DNA from: Prevotella sp. P3-122
GTDB taxonomy: Bacteria > Bacteroidota > Bacteroidia > Bacteroidales > Bacteroidaceae
Length of the DNA: 64,000 bases
Reading direction: 5' to 3'
NCBI RefSeq assembly: GCF_002251365.1
Contig: NZ_NPJH01000020.1
Span: forward strand, 1-64,000
Both the position numbers and the translations under genes were made by a program. How positions within the stretch are numbered: the stretch's first letter is position 1; each line of letters begins with the position of its first letter. A model generated the notes under the pieces. The model was not told where the DNA came from. It was given only the letters and a program-made list of their open reading frames with translations, and did not search any database. This document shows, piece after piece, positions 43,028-52,091 of the stretch.

Positions 43028-43062
43028 GCTTGTGAACTATAGTGCAAACCGAGAGCAGAAGA

Positions 43063-44433
43063 ATGTATTCTTATGCCGAGGTGCAGCCTATAGTCTATAA
43101 AAAGTATTTTATGAAAATAATAAAAGACGAACAAAGGCAGATTAATCTGTATCCTCTTGTCATTTACTTTGTCCTTTCTTCAAAAGACTCAAAGGAAAGG
43201 GCAGAAGCATTGAACAAACTTAACAAGTACCAGGGATTCACTCGTGGTATCTTTAAGTTCCAAACCATCGAGCATGTTGGAAAATATAGTGAGGAGGTGT
43301 CTTCAGAATTGACTGATGCCATCAAACGTTACAACATGTTTGTCAGACTTGTCGATGACAATTCCGACGCATTCTACTATGCAGTACACAACGTAAACTT
43401 CAACTTGAGTGCTGATGAAGTGGAATATTCTATTCAGAAATTCATTGTGGAGGTATGCAAGCAAAACATCAAGCAACTGGCTTCGCGAGATACTGAGTAT
43501 TCACTGCATGGTGTATCTCCGGAAAAACAAACGGCAGTTCGTCAAATGCAGCAATCATTCCGTGAAGCAATGACTCTAAGAGGGTATAAACATGGATTAT
43601 GGGCAAGACTGTTGGGTGAAGAGGTCCTCGAAACCCGTCCTATAGCAAGCATCACCAAAGATGGGAATGCTCGGGAAATGCCTAAGGGATTCACAGAGAA
43701 GTTTGAGAAAGCTGCCAAGAACAATAATCCGCAATATCTGTGGTCATGGCTTGAAAGTATGACAGGCGCTCCTGGCAAAGAAGAATCAGACGAGATAGCC
43801 AAAGGCTACTACAACAAGAAATACGCTCCATCACTAAAGCGTGACCAACGCAGACGTACTCAACCAAAAGAAAAGCCTGCAATCTCTGTTGAGTTAAAGC
43901 TTATCGTTAAAACCATGCTTAAGAGTGGAAGGGAAAAGAAGGAATTTGGCTTTGTATTCACGGTAAATGATGAAGTATTCCCGGTTTGCTTTGGCAGCAA
44001 GGACCAAACGATGCTTTATGCTTGCACATTGCTCAGACAGAAGATGGGCGAGAAGATGTATCTGCACGAATTCTTCAATAACTCAAAAGGCTGTAGCAGC
44101 AAGGCAAAGTTCAAGAGGGGCAAGTCTGAAAAATGGCTTAAAGCTGTTTATGAAGCTATCTTCCCTAATGATGCAAGAGAATTCAGCGACTGGATTGGTA
44201 AGGTCAGAGAGACGCGTGGCCGTCCACTGAATCAAGGCAAATCTCAGTCATCCAAGCGTATTGAAGAGATTCTTGATTCACAGTCATCTGCCATATATTT
44301 CTGTTCTGTAAGTACAAGGGAAGATGAGATTGGTGACTCATTCTATGATATAAAGATTCATCCTGAGAAGATTGTCATTCCAGAAAACATGCAGTTTCTC
44401 ATTGATGAGTTCAATGATCTGATGGGAATCTAA
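43063..44433 (+). CDS. Unknown 456-residue protein
   Basis: Starts at ATG 43063 (a GTG seven codons earlier is possible). It is soluble and Lys/Glu-rich, with no signal peptide or membrane segment. A basic segment near residues 265-290 (Lys-Arg-Asp-Gln-Arg-Arg-Arg) and a Lys-Ala-Lys-Phe-Lys-Arg-Gly-Lys region near 355 could contact nucleic acid. I do not recognise a domain. It follows the HAD-RyR gene and precedes a palindrome-controlled promoter. Confidence 0.6.
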   Translation: MYSYAEVQPIVYKKYFMKIIKDEQRQINLYPLVIYFVLSSKDSKERAEALNKLNKYQGFTRGIFKFQTIEHVGKYSEEVSSELTDAIKRYNMFVRLVDDNSDAFYYAVHNVNFNLSADEVEYSIQKFIVEVCKQNIKQLASRDTEYSLHGVSPEKQTAVRQMQQSFREAMTLRGYKHGLWARLLGEEVLETRPIASITKDGNAREMPKGFTEKFEKAAKNNNPQYLWSWLESMTGAPGKEESDEIAKGYYNKKYAPSLKRDQRRRTQPKEKPAISVELKLIVKTMLKSGREKKEFGFVFTVNDEVFPVCFGSKDQTMLYACTLLRQKMGEKMYLHEFFNNSKGCSSKAKFKRGKSEKWLKAVYEAIFPNDAREFSDWIGKVRETRGRPLNQGKSQSSKRIEEILDSQSSAIYFCSVSTREDEIGDSFYDIKIHPEKIVIPENMQFLIDEFNDLMGI

Positions 44434-44456
44434 AGAAGACCGCTCGATAGTTTTCT

Positions 44457-44503
44457 TATACGTATATGGCAATTCTCCGCATGGGTATTTATTCGTACCT
44501 TTG
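44457..44503 (+). promoter_or_regulatory. TATACGTATA-controlled promoter, copy 1
   Basis: Palindrome TATACGTATA (44457-44466), 6 bp, TTC (-33 place), 20 bp, TACCTTTG (44496-44503). The palindrome-to-box distance is 29 bp. Drives the AAA+ pseudogene and following genes. Confidence 0.75.
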
Positions 44504-44543
44504 CGGAGAAATTTTATTATAACGGTCAAATATACAAAGAACA

Positions 44544-45113
44544 ATGAGCAGAAGAATCTCTAAAAAACTATCAAAAGGTCGCTTGAATCCAATGGATGAC
44601 ATGGATCTTCTTCAGCAGCGCCTTGAAGATCAAGGAATGCGTAAAAGTTTTGCTTGCGTTTTATCGCGGTCCAGGAACAGGAAAAATCAACAAGCGTACG
44701 GAGAACATCTCGCACTCTGTAGATAAGATGGACAATGCTATGCAGAACATTATCCTTCAGGAGATTGAAGACTTGGAAGGAATACTCATTGCAACGACCA
44801 ATCTGACCTCTAATCTCGACTCTGCCTTTGAGCGTAGATTTCTTTTCAAGATAGAATTTCATAAGCCTGCAACTGATGTAAAGGAAAGATATGGAGCTCG
44901 ATGCTCAAGAATATTAGCAATGATGATGCACAGACACTCGCTTCAAAGTTTGATTTCTCAGGTGGTCAGATTGAGAATATTGCTCGCAAGCGTACCATTG
45001 ATTTCATCCTCTCGGGTGAGTTCGCAGACATTGAGGGCATTGAGACATATTGCCGTAACGAACTCCTCGAAGACAAGAAAAAGTGTAAACCTATTGTTGG
45101 ATTTAATTCATAA
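44544..45113 (+). pseudogene. AAA+ ATPase, internally deleted and frameshifted
   Basis: The N-terminal frame (44544-) has a start-like region. In the next frame a Walker A-like Tyr-Arg-Gly-Pro-Gly-Thr-Gly-Lys is followed directly by the post-Walker-B segment (Met-Asp-Asn-Ala-Met-Gln-Asn-Ile-Ile-Leu-Gln-Glu-Ile-Glu, Leu-Ile-Ala-Thr-Thr-Asn-Leu, Phe-Glu-Arg-Arg-Phe), so roughly 60-70 codons including Walker B are missing. Near 44892 one base is lost (Lys-Glu-Arg-Ile-Trp expected) and the lid domain continues in the third frame to 45113. Not functional as sequenced. Confidence 0.75.
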
Positions 45114-45124
45114 ATTAAGAAACT

Positions 45125-45685
45125 ATGACAAAACTTATTGGAAAAATCATTGAGTGGATTTTTATTGGAATTGCATGTATCTGTTTGCCTTTCGCTATGA
45201 TTTTCGGAGTCGTTTCCGGACTCTTCAACAAAGCTTTGGGCAGAAAATACCAAGACTTCACAAAAAACGTGGAGGGTCTTGGAGAGTTGAAGGCGAGAGG
45301 CATCAAGGAGAAAGATTGCAAGGAATGGATAGGACGCATTAAGATTCCTCATTGGAATGAAGCAGAGATTCGTGTAAGTTCAAAGTTGCTGAAGAATGAG
45401 ACACTCCTTACAGAAAAGGTCAATGAGTATCAAAAGGCTATGCAGAATATTGAGTTCATCATCGAAGCTATTCACAATAACGATGTTTACAAAGATGCGT
45501 TGAAAGACGGACAGGACACATTGATTGCAGAAGAGGAAATATGCATAGAACTCAACGATGAAGATTCAAAGGAAATGGATCCTTATATCTCTATCTCCTA
45601 TCCCTCTGGCAATTATTATGTATGGTTCTCGATTCAAAATGGAGAAATGACATACTTCGATGTGTCTAAGAATCAAGACAATTAA
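45125..45685 (+). CDS. Membrane-anchored protein of unknown function
   Basis: 186 residues: one or two N-terminal membrane helices (about 8-32) followed by a helical charged middle and a beta-rich C-terminus (Ile-Ser-Ile-Ser-Tyr-Pro-Ser-Gly-Asn-Tyr-Tyr-Val-Trp-Phe). Starts 11 bp after the AAA+ remnant, same operon. Not recognised. Confidence 0.6.
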   Translation: MTKLIGKIIEWIFIGIACICLPFAMIFGVVSGLFNKALGRKYQDFTKNVEGLGELKARGIKEKDCKEWIGRIKIPHWNEAEIRVSSKLLKNETLLTEKVNEYQKAMQNIEFIIEAIHNNDVYKDALKDGQDTLIAEEEICIELNDEDSKEMDPYISISYPSGNYYVWFSIQNGEMTYFDVSKNQDN

Positions 45686-45686
45686 T

Positions 45687-46237
45687 ATGACCAAGTCAAG
45701 AATTAAAGCATCATTGCTCATTGTGTTTCTTCTGATCTTGTTCTCTTGTTCTACAGACGCAAGAGAACTAGTTGTGAAGGAAAGATTTATCTACAATCGA
45801 GTCATTGCACACTATTATGTCAGTATTGAGAAGTACAATGGCAATGGATGCGTTCGTGATTCTATTAACAAATGGTTAGACCTTGTGGTAAACGACCATT
45901 TGAGATGGGCATATTATGCTGATTCGACAACACCGCTGCGATATGATTCAAAAGATTTTGCAACTCAATATCGGAAATATGCATATATGCATATCGCTCG
46001 GCTATTCAATACGACAAAGATCTTAGCAGCTGTGGAAACGATGTGAGGAAAGGTGAAGCATCACAAAGAGATTCCCTGAAGATTTATAAGACATGCGAAA
46101 CTTTCCATAGCATTTCATATAGTGTAGAGGAATATTTCTGTTGGGGCTATACTCATCCCACTCGCTATAAGATCAATGCCGTATTTGACAAAGAAACTGG
46201 TAAACGTTTAAAGAATGAACTTTTAGAAATAAGTTAG
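45687..46237 (+). pseudogene. Lipoprotein gene with a frameshift
   Basis: From ATG 45687, 1 bp after the previous gene, a lipoprotein signal is seen (Leu-Phe-Ser-Cys). The first frame stops at 46046. Near 45995-46005 the reading continues in another frame (Tyr-Asp-Lys-Asp-Leu-Ser-Ser-Cys-Gly-Asn-Asp-Val-Arg-Lys-Gly-Glu-Ala) to TAG at 46237. The second part could alternatively be a separate 64-codon gene starting at GTG 46043. A single frameshifted gene is more likely because the second frame extends upstream of that GTG with sensible composition. Confidence 0.55.
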
Positions 46238-46250
46238 AAACAGATTGAAT

Positions 46251-46877
46251 ATGAATACAATTATTACAATTAAGAAAGACGACGAACTCTTCCCAGAGGC
46301 ATTCAGAGCCATTGGCGACGATTGCCCTTCACAAATCTACGTGATGGGGAACGTGAATCTCCTTAAAGAAACCAATTACGTGGCTATTATTGGAGCTAGG
46401 AAAGCAACAAGAGCAGGTAACTCTAAGGCATACGAGCTCGGGGCGGCATACGGAAAACAAGGTGCTGTTGTTGTCAGTGGACTTGCCTTAGGATGTGATG
46501 CTTCTGCACATCTTGGTTGTCTTGCTGCAAAAGGAAAGACAATAGCCATTGTTGCCACAGGTCTTGACCTTGTACATCCAAGAGAGAACGAGCCGTTACA
46601 AAGACAGATCCTAAACAATGGAGGTCTCATTTTGTCTGAACAGCCACTTGGTACTAAGGCAAATCCTTCACGATTGGTTGCACGTAACCGTCTTCAGGCA
46701 GCCCTTTCATCCGATGTTATTGTGGCAGAATGTCCAGAACATAGTGGAACCATGCATACCGTCAGGTTCGCTCAAAAATATGGCAAAAAGGTTAAGGCTG
46801 CCATCTTTAAGCATGTTGCAGAGGAAAATTCTGGTAACAGATTCATCATCAGCTCAGGTATCGGAGAAGGCATTTAA
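46251..46877 (+). CDS. DprA-like SLOG-family protein
   Basis: 208 residues from ATG 46251. The DprA/SLOG Rossmann-like core is clear: Val-Ala-Ile-Ile-Gly-Ala-Arg-Lys-Ala-Thr, Val-Val-Ser-Gly-Leu-Ala-Leu-Gly-Cys-Asp-Ala-Ser-Ala-His, Thr-Ile-Ala-Ile-Val-Ala-Thr-Gly-Leu-Asp, Asn-Arg-Leu-Gln-Ala-Ala-Leu-Ser, then Ser-Gly-Thr-Met-His-Thr-Val. It is shorter than housekeeping DprA, lacking its C-terminal winged helix. SLOG domains bind or process nucleotides, and in accessory islands they are linked to conflict systems. Its place among other nucleotide-related genes favours that over natural transformation. Confidence 0.8.
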   Translation: MNTIITIKKDDELFPEAFRAIGDDCPSQIYVMGNVNLLKETNYVAIIGARKATRAGNSKAYELGAAYGKQGAVVVSGLALGCDASAHLGCLAAKGKTIAIVATGLDLVHPRENEPLQRQILNNGGLILSEQPLGTKANPSRLVARNRLQAALSSDVIVAECPEHSGTMHTVRFAQKYGKKVKAAIFKHVAEENSGNRFIISSGIGEGI

Positions 46878-46908
46878 CAAGAACAGTTCAGAATGTTACT
46901 TGTGCTGA

Positions 46909-47190
46909 ATAGGACGTGTTATTGCCTATATAAAAGGACATCTTGATGAAACTAGATACAAGGTAAAATCAAAAAGAGATCATGTCCTGATACAATCACA
47001 TCTTATTGCTGGTGATGACATAGGTATTGAGATATATTGGAACTATAAAGATCCTATAGGGTGGTTTGACGAAATTCTTTTGCAAGAGAACAGACTTCTT
47101 GCTACAAAGGAACGGAACTGTCAGAACTTACACCCAAGAATACCAATATCAGTTAAGCCAAAGTTTGTTGATAACAATCCTAATCACTAA
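46909..47190 (+). pseudogene. Start-less reading frame, probable gene remnant
   Basis: An open frame of 93 codons between TGA 46906-46908 and TAA 47188-47190 has coding-like composition (Ala-Tyr-Ile-Lys-Gly-His, Gly-Ile-Glu-Ile-Tyr-Trp-Asn-Tyr-Lys-Asp-Pro-Ile-Gly-Trp-Phe) but no ATG, GTG or TTG near its beginning. Probably the tail of a lost gene; family unknown. Confidence 0.45.
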
Positions 47191-47192
47191 AT

Positions 47193-47468
47193 ATGGAAGA
47201 AAAATTGACTAAAAAAAAGAGATGCAGGAAATGTATTAAGCGGAATGATAAGTGTGGAGATTATGAAATGTCTCGACTGAACAACGGAGCACCAGTCAAA
47301 TCTTGCACCAATTATTATCCTATTTCAAAGTATAATTCCCCATATGAGGTAGAAAGAAGAGCAAGAAGACAGAAATTTATTAATTCTGTTATGTCAGACG
47401 AACGACTTTCATACCAACAAAAGATGCAGAAAATACATGTCGTAATAGAAATGTTCAATTTGATATAA
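47193..47468 (+). CDS. Small Cys-rich protein
   Basis: 91 residues. Four cysteines in Cys-x2-Cys...Cys...Cys (residues 11-39) could hold a metal. The N-terminus is very basic. Starts 2 bp after the preceding remnant. Not recognised. Confidence 0.55.
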   Translation: MEEKLTKKKRCRKCIKRNDKCGDYEMSRLNNGAPVKSCTNYYPISKYNSPYEVERRARRQKFINSVMSDERLSYQQKMQKIHVVIEMFNLI

Positions 47469-47473
47469 GAATA

Positions 47474-48364
47474 ATGCAAAGTAAGCCATATAACAAACGC
47501 CGTTTGTTTAAATTCAAGAATTGGAGCTATCTGCTTGACGATGATGATAAAACTGCATGGATTGCCAAGGGGCACATAGGAAGATGCAAGCGATACAAAA
47601 TCCCTAATAGTGTTGATATTGATGGCAAAAGATATACAATTACCAGTATAGAAATGGGGGCATTCAACAATCCAAGAACCCTTAGGCATCTTTCCATTCC
47701 TGACAGTATTGAGTATGTTGACGAAGATGAATTCCTATTTATGTCCAAACTAAGAAGCATATATATAGGAAAAGGATTAAAGCATCTAACAGATTGGCAT
47801 TTTCGAAGAGAAAAAAGTAATGTGCCACTTTTGATTAATCCTAAAAATCTGTATCTTAAAACACAGAACAACTTAATACTAACAGGTGATGGTAAAACTG
47901 TATTGTGTACAATGAAGCGTTGTCGCAGTTATATTATTCCAGAAGGGGTTGAAAGGATTTACGCTTGTGCAATGTGGTGGAATAAAATACTGGAGGAGGT
48001 TATTCTTCCAAGTACGTTGAAAGTCGTGGGTGATAATGGTTTGTCAAATAACCCCAATATAAGGCGATTGGTATTTCCTGAAGGATTTGAAACGTTTGAT
48101 GTACAAGGTCTGATGGATTGTACGGGACTTGAATATCTTGACTTGCCTTCTACACTAAAAAAACTAACAGACAGTCTTTACGGTTGTTCTAATCTTAAGA
48201 CCATCATCATCAGAACTAATCACGTTTTTGATGCTTCCGTTGATTTTGACGATGTGCCTCGCGATTGCAAAATCATTGTACCTTCGAACTTGCTGGACGA
48301 TTATAAAAAACATTCTTTCTGGCAGAATTACAATATAGAATGCACACAAAGTGTATCTGTTTGA
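47474..48364 (+). CDS. BspA-like leucine-rich repeat protein
   Basis: 296 residues. At least four LRR_5-type units are visible (Leu-Arg-His-Leu-Ser-Ile-Pro-Asp-Ser-Ile-Glu; Leu-Glu-Glu-Val-Ile-Leu-Pro-Ser-Thr-Leu-Lys; Ile-Arg-Arg-Leu-Val-Phe-Pro-Glu-Gly; Leu-Glu-Tyr-Leu-Asp-Leu-Pro-Ser-Thr-Leu-Lys). No signal peptide is evident, so it may act in the cytoplasm as a binding module. It follows the Cys-rich gene by 5 bp. Confidence 0.78.
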   Translation: MQSKPYNKRRLFKFKNWSYLLDDDDKTAWIAKGHIGRCKRYKIPNSVDIDGKRYTITSIEMGAFNNPRTLRHLSIPDSIEYVDEDEFLFMSKLRSIYIGKGLKHLTDWHFRREKSNVPLLINPKNLYLKTQNNLILTGDGKTVLCTMKRCRSYIIPEGVERIYACAMWWNKILEEVILPSTLKVVGDNGLSNNPNIRRLVFPEGFETFDVQGLMDCTGLEYLDLPSTLKKLTDSLYGCSNLKTIIIRTNHVFDASVDFDDVPRDCKIIVPSNLLDDYKKHSFWQNYNIECTQSVSV

Positions 48365-48732
48365 CGATGAAGAATATGGAAGTATATTGGAAGAGTTTGT
48401 CATGCTCTGTATATCTCGTACATCTCATCCATCATCACTTCATTACATTTTGGAGAAAAGATGTAAAACAGCAGATATTTACAACGATCAGATGATAATT
48501 TCTGTATATCACTCTTGGCTTCAGACACAAGCAAATTCATTCGGTCAGGAGCATAAGCAGAAATTGAATACTTGCGTGAGAAGATATACTTTGAGTTTTC
48601 AAATAGGCAATTGAAGTCAGCTCTATCAATAGCTATTAAGGACTTACTCGAAAGAATACGCCCCATGAAACGGCTGTAACGCTTTCTGCTAATCCATGGT
48701 AAGAATCGCTCAAACCATGGAAATAATAATTC
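48365..48732. other. Convergent gap, no accepted gene
   Basis: 368 bp between a rightward and a leftward operon. Reading frames exist on both strands (48351-48614 on +, 48400-48666 on -), but neither shows family features or a good start, and they exclude each other. The + frames look like a decayed helical protein (a short segment Leu-Arg-Glu-Lys-Ile-Tyr-Phe-Glu-Phe near 48570). Confidence 0.35.
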
Positions 48733-49449
48733 TTACTGACCATGTCCTATTTGCGTAAATTGAAAGTTATCATCAAGAATAAATGCTGTATGGCAATCTA
48801 GACAAGCAAACCAATCCGTAATCATCGGTTCTGGCATCTGTGAATGACCGAACACCTGAAAACATCCAGGCAGATGATTCGGAAGAGTATCGATAAACTC
48901 TTCTATATCTGCCCATACACACGATCCTGTAGTTAGGTGACCGCCCCTATACCAAGACACATCACCCAACGCAGCATATATGTGATCTTCATGGAACATC
49001 TTATTGAGATGTTTGACTTCATTTCCACGTTTAATCTGACCGAATATCATTTCGTTCTCCTTCAGCCAGTCGGGAATTATTCCTGCATGAGAGAAAACAA
49101 CACGTTTCTTCCCTACCCTTTCTTCATGAACAATATCAAATAAGCAGAGATTATCTTTGATAAGAGATTTTATTTCGTCATGATTATCATCGTCATGACG
49201 GCATTGTGGAAGGTAGTTACTAATGTAGCTTAGGTCGTGATTTCCCAAAAGTAAAACTACATTATCCAAGTGTTGTTTCTTAAACTCTATAACTTCCCGA
49301 AGAGATTGTAATCCCTCCCAGAACTCAATACCCTCATGGGAATAAGGATCAGTATAGTCACCAAGAAAAATTATCTTCTCGTTCTCACGTCCCTTTACAG
49401 CGTCTTTCCAGAAACTTCTTCCGTGTATATCAGGGATTATTATCATCAT
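48733..49449 (-). CDS. Calcineurin-like metallophosphoesterase
   Basis: 238 residues with the full metal-binding set: Asp7-x-His9 in Ile-Pro-Asp-Ile-His-Gly, Gly-Asp-Tyr-Thr-Asp at 30-34, Gly-Asn-His-Asp at 69-72, Ser-His-Ala-Gly near 120 and Gly-His-Ser-Gln near 200. Resembles PPP/ApaH-type phosphatases, which act on phosphoproteins or dinucleotides. In this neighbourhood a protein phosphatase opposing the kinase fusion, or a nucleotide hydrolase, are both possible. Last gene of a leftward operon; overlaps the preceding gene by 20 bp. Confidence 0.85.
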   Translation of the reverse strand: MMIIIPDIHGRSFWKDAVKGRENEKIIFLGDYTDPYSHEGIEFWEGLQSLREVIEFKKQHLDNVVLLLGNHDLSYISNYLPQCRHDDDNHDEIKSLIKDNLCLFDIVHEERVGKKRVVFSHAGIIPDWLKENEMIFGQIKRGNEVKHLNKMFHEDHIYAALGDVSWYRGGHLTTGSCVWADIEEFIDTLPNHLPGCFQVFGHSQMPEPMITDWFACLDCHTAFILDDNFQFTQIGHGQ

Positions 49450-50041
49450 CGTTTAAGTTTAAATGTTCATCAATACCAGGATAGCCTACTTCAAAACGTC
49501 GTCCTATATCAAAATAGATTCTATCCACACCATAGGCAGGTTCAAATTCCAGACAGTCTATTCCATTACAAACGCTTTGTTTCAACTGTCTTAATTCTGA
49601 ATATGGAAACACTCTGCTAATATATTCATACTCCTGTCCAACATCTATAACACAAAGAGCAGTCTCAGGAGTTTTGCCGTCACCTGTACTATCGATGGCT
49701 TCCAAGATTCGTCTCTCCTGTACCGTCGATACATCATACATATCTATAGTACCATTGGTGACAGAATCCATAACTTCCTTTTCAAAATCTTCCAAAGACT
49801 GAAGATTGAATTCTTCGTACTCCTCATCCGCCACATCCTCGCTTTCATATGCCCAATAGTCCATGCTCAGCTCATCTGGCAATATTCCTTCTGCGTATTT
49901 ATCCGTAAAAGTGTAGCCATAGATATAAGCTCGCATAGTTTCAACGTCAATATCAGCAGGAGATGTATGTAGCTTCAGCTTCACATCCTCGTCGTATTTG
50001 TCTTTGTACTTAGTGTAATCTACCTTTTTGAATTCTTTCAT
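49430..50041 (-). CDS. Acidic protein of unknown function
   Basis: 203 residues, strongly acidic in the middle (Asp-Val-Ala-Asp-Glu-Glu-Tyr-Glu-Glu) and at the C-terminus (Asp-Asp-Asp-Asn-Asn-Pro). The segment Asp-Gly-Lys-Thr-Pro-Glu-Thr-Ala-Leu resembles DUF4919-type proteins of Bacteroidales, with low certainty. Translationally close to the phosphatase gene. Confidence 0.6.
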   Translation of the reverse strand: MKEFKKVDYTKYKDKYDEDVKLKLHTSPADIDVETMRAYIYGYTFTDKYAEGILPDELSMDYWAYESEDVADEEYEEFNLQSLEDFEKEVMDSVTNGTIDMYDVSTVQERRILEAIDSTGDGKTPETALCVIDVGQEYEYISRVFPYSELRQLKQSVCNGIDCLEFEPAYGVDRIYFDIGRRFEVGYPGIDEHLNLNDDDNNP

Positions 50042-50065
50042 TGTATATTATTATAATTATGATTG

Positions 50066-50374
50066 TTATACTAATGCTATTATCTCAATACGAAAATAGG
50101 CCTCTCCCATATCGGTTTCAAAGGATTTTGAACGATCCTTCTCATCAAATTCAACCCCTGCTCCATACAACTTATGGCAAAATGCAATAAGTTCGTCTTT
50201 TGACTCAGAAACAGCTATCGGAGTGCTTATCCAGCGATTTATCATATTGTCATTGTGGGTACGTTCCAGGATAAACAAGGATTTGCCAGCTTGTTCAACA
50301 ACATGCTTTTTATCTCTCCCTGCACGTATCATCGCTTTTCGATGTCTCTCGAATGAGCAATTTACGGCCATCAT
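50066..50374 (-). CDS. Small conserved protein, paralogue of 61502-61852
   Basis: 102 residues. The core Ala-Gly-Lys-Ser-Leu-Phe-Ile-Leu-Glu-Arg-Thr-His-Asn-Asp-Asn-Met-Ile-Asn-Arg followed by Pro-Ile-Ala-Val-Ser-Glu-Ser-Lys is shared with the protein at 61.5 kb, 11 kb away. Function unknown. Part of the leftward operon. Confidence 0.6.
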   Translation of the reverse strand: MMAVNCSFERHRKAMIRAGRDKKHVVEQAGKSLFILERTHNDNMINRWISTPIAVSESKDELIAFCHKLYGAGVEFDEKDRSKSFETDMGEAYFRIEIIALV

Positions 50375-50389
50375 TCTTCTTCAGTCATG

Positions 50390-51454
50390 CTATTTTTCAT
50401 CGTCTTGATTCAAGTAATTATCAATTTGTGAATAAGTAATATGTCCTTTCTTTACGAGAGCAACTTCTTTTTCTGCTCTGAACGTAATCAAATCATGCTC
50501 TATGGCTTTTCTGCGTCTGGTCAAAGGAGTGATAGCGTGTTGGTATTCAACATTATTGATGATTCCCTGTTTCATCTGTGATTTGAACTCACCCCTTGCT
50601 GCAACAAGAGACTCTATCTCAAGTTCCGCATTGTGTTTTCTTGTACGATACTCGACACGAAACGCTTCCAGTTCTTCCTTGTAATGCAATATTCCAAGGT
50701 CTTTATACTGATTCTGTAACTTGTAATACTGTTCCTTAAGACTGCAATACAATCTTTTAAGTATATTGGTGTTTCCTTCTGCAATATCCAACTGCGTTTC
50801 CAACTCAGATTCACGGCTTTGACCTACAGCCAGCAAAAGATCAACCACCTCAGGAAGAGTATAGGCTTCATACATCTGTTTTGCCTTAGTGTAACGCTTG
50901 TTGATCTTCATGAACGTACTCCACACATTAATGAAAGGGGAATGAGAAATGTCACCTATTTTACCATCAGGATATACGCAGGTACAATGATTGCTTCCAC
51001 TTAGAGGGCTTCCTGCTATTCGGCATGTCAGAGCATCCCTACCCTTCCGGTCCTTTGCAACGTTAGCATCACAGTTCAGCCACCATTCTATATATACTCC
51101 GAGTGTTGGATAGTAAAAACCTGACGTTCCCGTATATGCCAAACCATTCTGTACTGGTACTGGGGCCAAGAACATTCGGCTATCATTCAGTATGCGATGA
51201 GCATTACGGAAGAAGAGGAAAGCATTCTTATAGAAAAAGTCTTTCATTTCATCTTTGCCAGTCTCTGCGTTCTTTACTACAGGCTTTGAGCCTACTGTGA
51301 AGTATTCTTCGGATTTGTCAAGTGAAAGATTATCTTCACTATAGATTTCAGGTTGGACCACTTTCGGATAACATACAAGTTCCGAACCATTAATTAACAC
51401 TATGCGATTGTCAGGAAACTCAGTAGATAATGCATCTAAATCAACTATTGCCAT
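50390..51454 (-). CDS. Unknown protein with C-terminal coiled coil
   Basis: 354 residues from ATG 51454 (open 12 codons further upstream). The N-terminal 190 residues form a globular region with Gly-Thr-Ser-Gly-Phe-Tyr-Tyr-Pro-Thr-Leu-Gly-Val and a pair of Cys near 170-175. The remainder is a long coiled coil (about 195-330) of Glu/Gln/Lys/Leu. No known domain. Same operon as the phosphatase. Confidence 0.6.
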   Translation of the reverse strand: MAIVDLDALSTEFPDNRIVLINGSELVCYPKVVQPEIYSEDNLSLDKSEEYFTVGSKPVVKNAETGKDEMKDFFYKNAFLFFRNAHRILNDSRMFLAPVPVQNGLAYTGTSGFYYPTLGVYIEWWLNCDANVAKDRKGRDALTCRIAGSPLSGSNHCTCVYPDGKIGDISHSPFINVWSTFMKINKRYTKAKQMYEAYTLPEVVDLLLAVGQSRESELETQLDIAEGNTNILKRLYCSLKEQYYKLQNQYKDLGILHYKEELEAFRVEYRTRKHNAELEIESLVAARGEFKSQMKQGIINNVEYQHAITPLTRRRKAIEHDLITFRAEKEVALVKKGHITYSQIDNYLNQDDEK

Positions 51455-51647
51455 AATTCTAAAATTTTTAATGTTAAACATTCTCATCATAACTTGTCCA
51501 CCGTAGCATTGGCATTTGCTCGGTTGGCATCCCGTCTTACAGGAACTCTTGATGATGCTATTAAATTATAAATCTGGATATGATAGATAAAAAGCCAGAA
51601 CAGTTTGGACAAGCACACATAGCACTGAAGAAACAGCCATGAAGTAA

Positions 51648-51896
51648 TCATAGCCAATGCAGTTCTTCTGCTTTGTAAGCCATATCATAATAAGCCTGAC
51701 GCCGTTTCTCATATAGATCAGGATGCGACTCTTCGATTTCAAGTTCATCCACGTCACAATTTTTCTTTTCCTTAATAATATCAATAAGGAGAGAAACTTC
51801 GTTGTCATCCAATTCAAGGATGCCTATACCTTCTGTCTTAACAGCACCGGAATGTGAGACTCCGAGACAAATTTCGTTTTCAATGTCAAACTTCAT
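51648..51896 (-). CDS. Small acidic protein, first gene of the leftward operon
   Basis: 82 residues from ATG 51896. Reads as a small alpha/beta protein (Gly-Ile-Gly-Ile-Leu-Glu-Leu-Asp-Asp-Asn-Glu-Val) with an acidic helix. Not recognised. A palindrome-controlled promoter lies 39 bp upstream. Confidence 0.55.
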   Translation of the reverse strand: MKFDIENEICLGVSHSGAVKTEGIGILELDDNEVSLLIDIIKEKKNCDVDELEIEESHPDLYEKRRQAYYDMAYKAEELHWL

Positions 51897-51934
51897 AACA
51901 GTCCAGAATTGATGGTTCGTTATTATTTTGAGTG

Positions 51935-51981
51935 CAAAATTACGAAATTTTGCCGGTGAAATCAATCTCTATATACGTATA
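51935..51981 (-). promoter_or_regulatory. TATACGTATA-controlled promoter, copy 2 (leftward)
   Basis: Minus strand: palindrome (51972-51981), 6 bp, TTG, 20 bp, TAATTTTG (complement of 51935-51942). Palindrome-to-box distance 29 bp. Drives the operon 51896 to 48733. Confidence 0.8.
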
Positions 51982-52021
51982 ACGAAACAAACATCATGAT
52001 GTTCTGTAACGCTTATAACAC

Positions 52022-52068
52022 TATACGTATAATAGGCTTCTATAGCTGAAAAGTTCTCAATACCTTTG
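52022..52068 (+). promoter_or_regulatory. TATACGTATA-controlled promoter, copy 3 (rightward)
   Basis: Palindrome (52022-52031), 6 bp, TTC, 20 bp, TACCTTTG (52061-52068). Distance 29 bp. It is back-to-back with copy 2; the two palindromes are 40 bp apart. Confidence 0.8.
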
Positions 52069-52091
52069 CCGGAAATTAGAAGTAAATAAGA

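Noticed and set aside
48400..48666. 88-codon leftward frame between convergent operons
   Set aside because: Excludes an equally weak + strand frame, no family features; left undecided.
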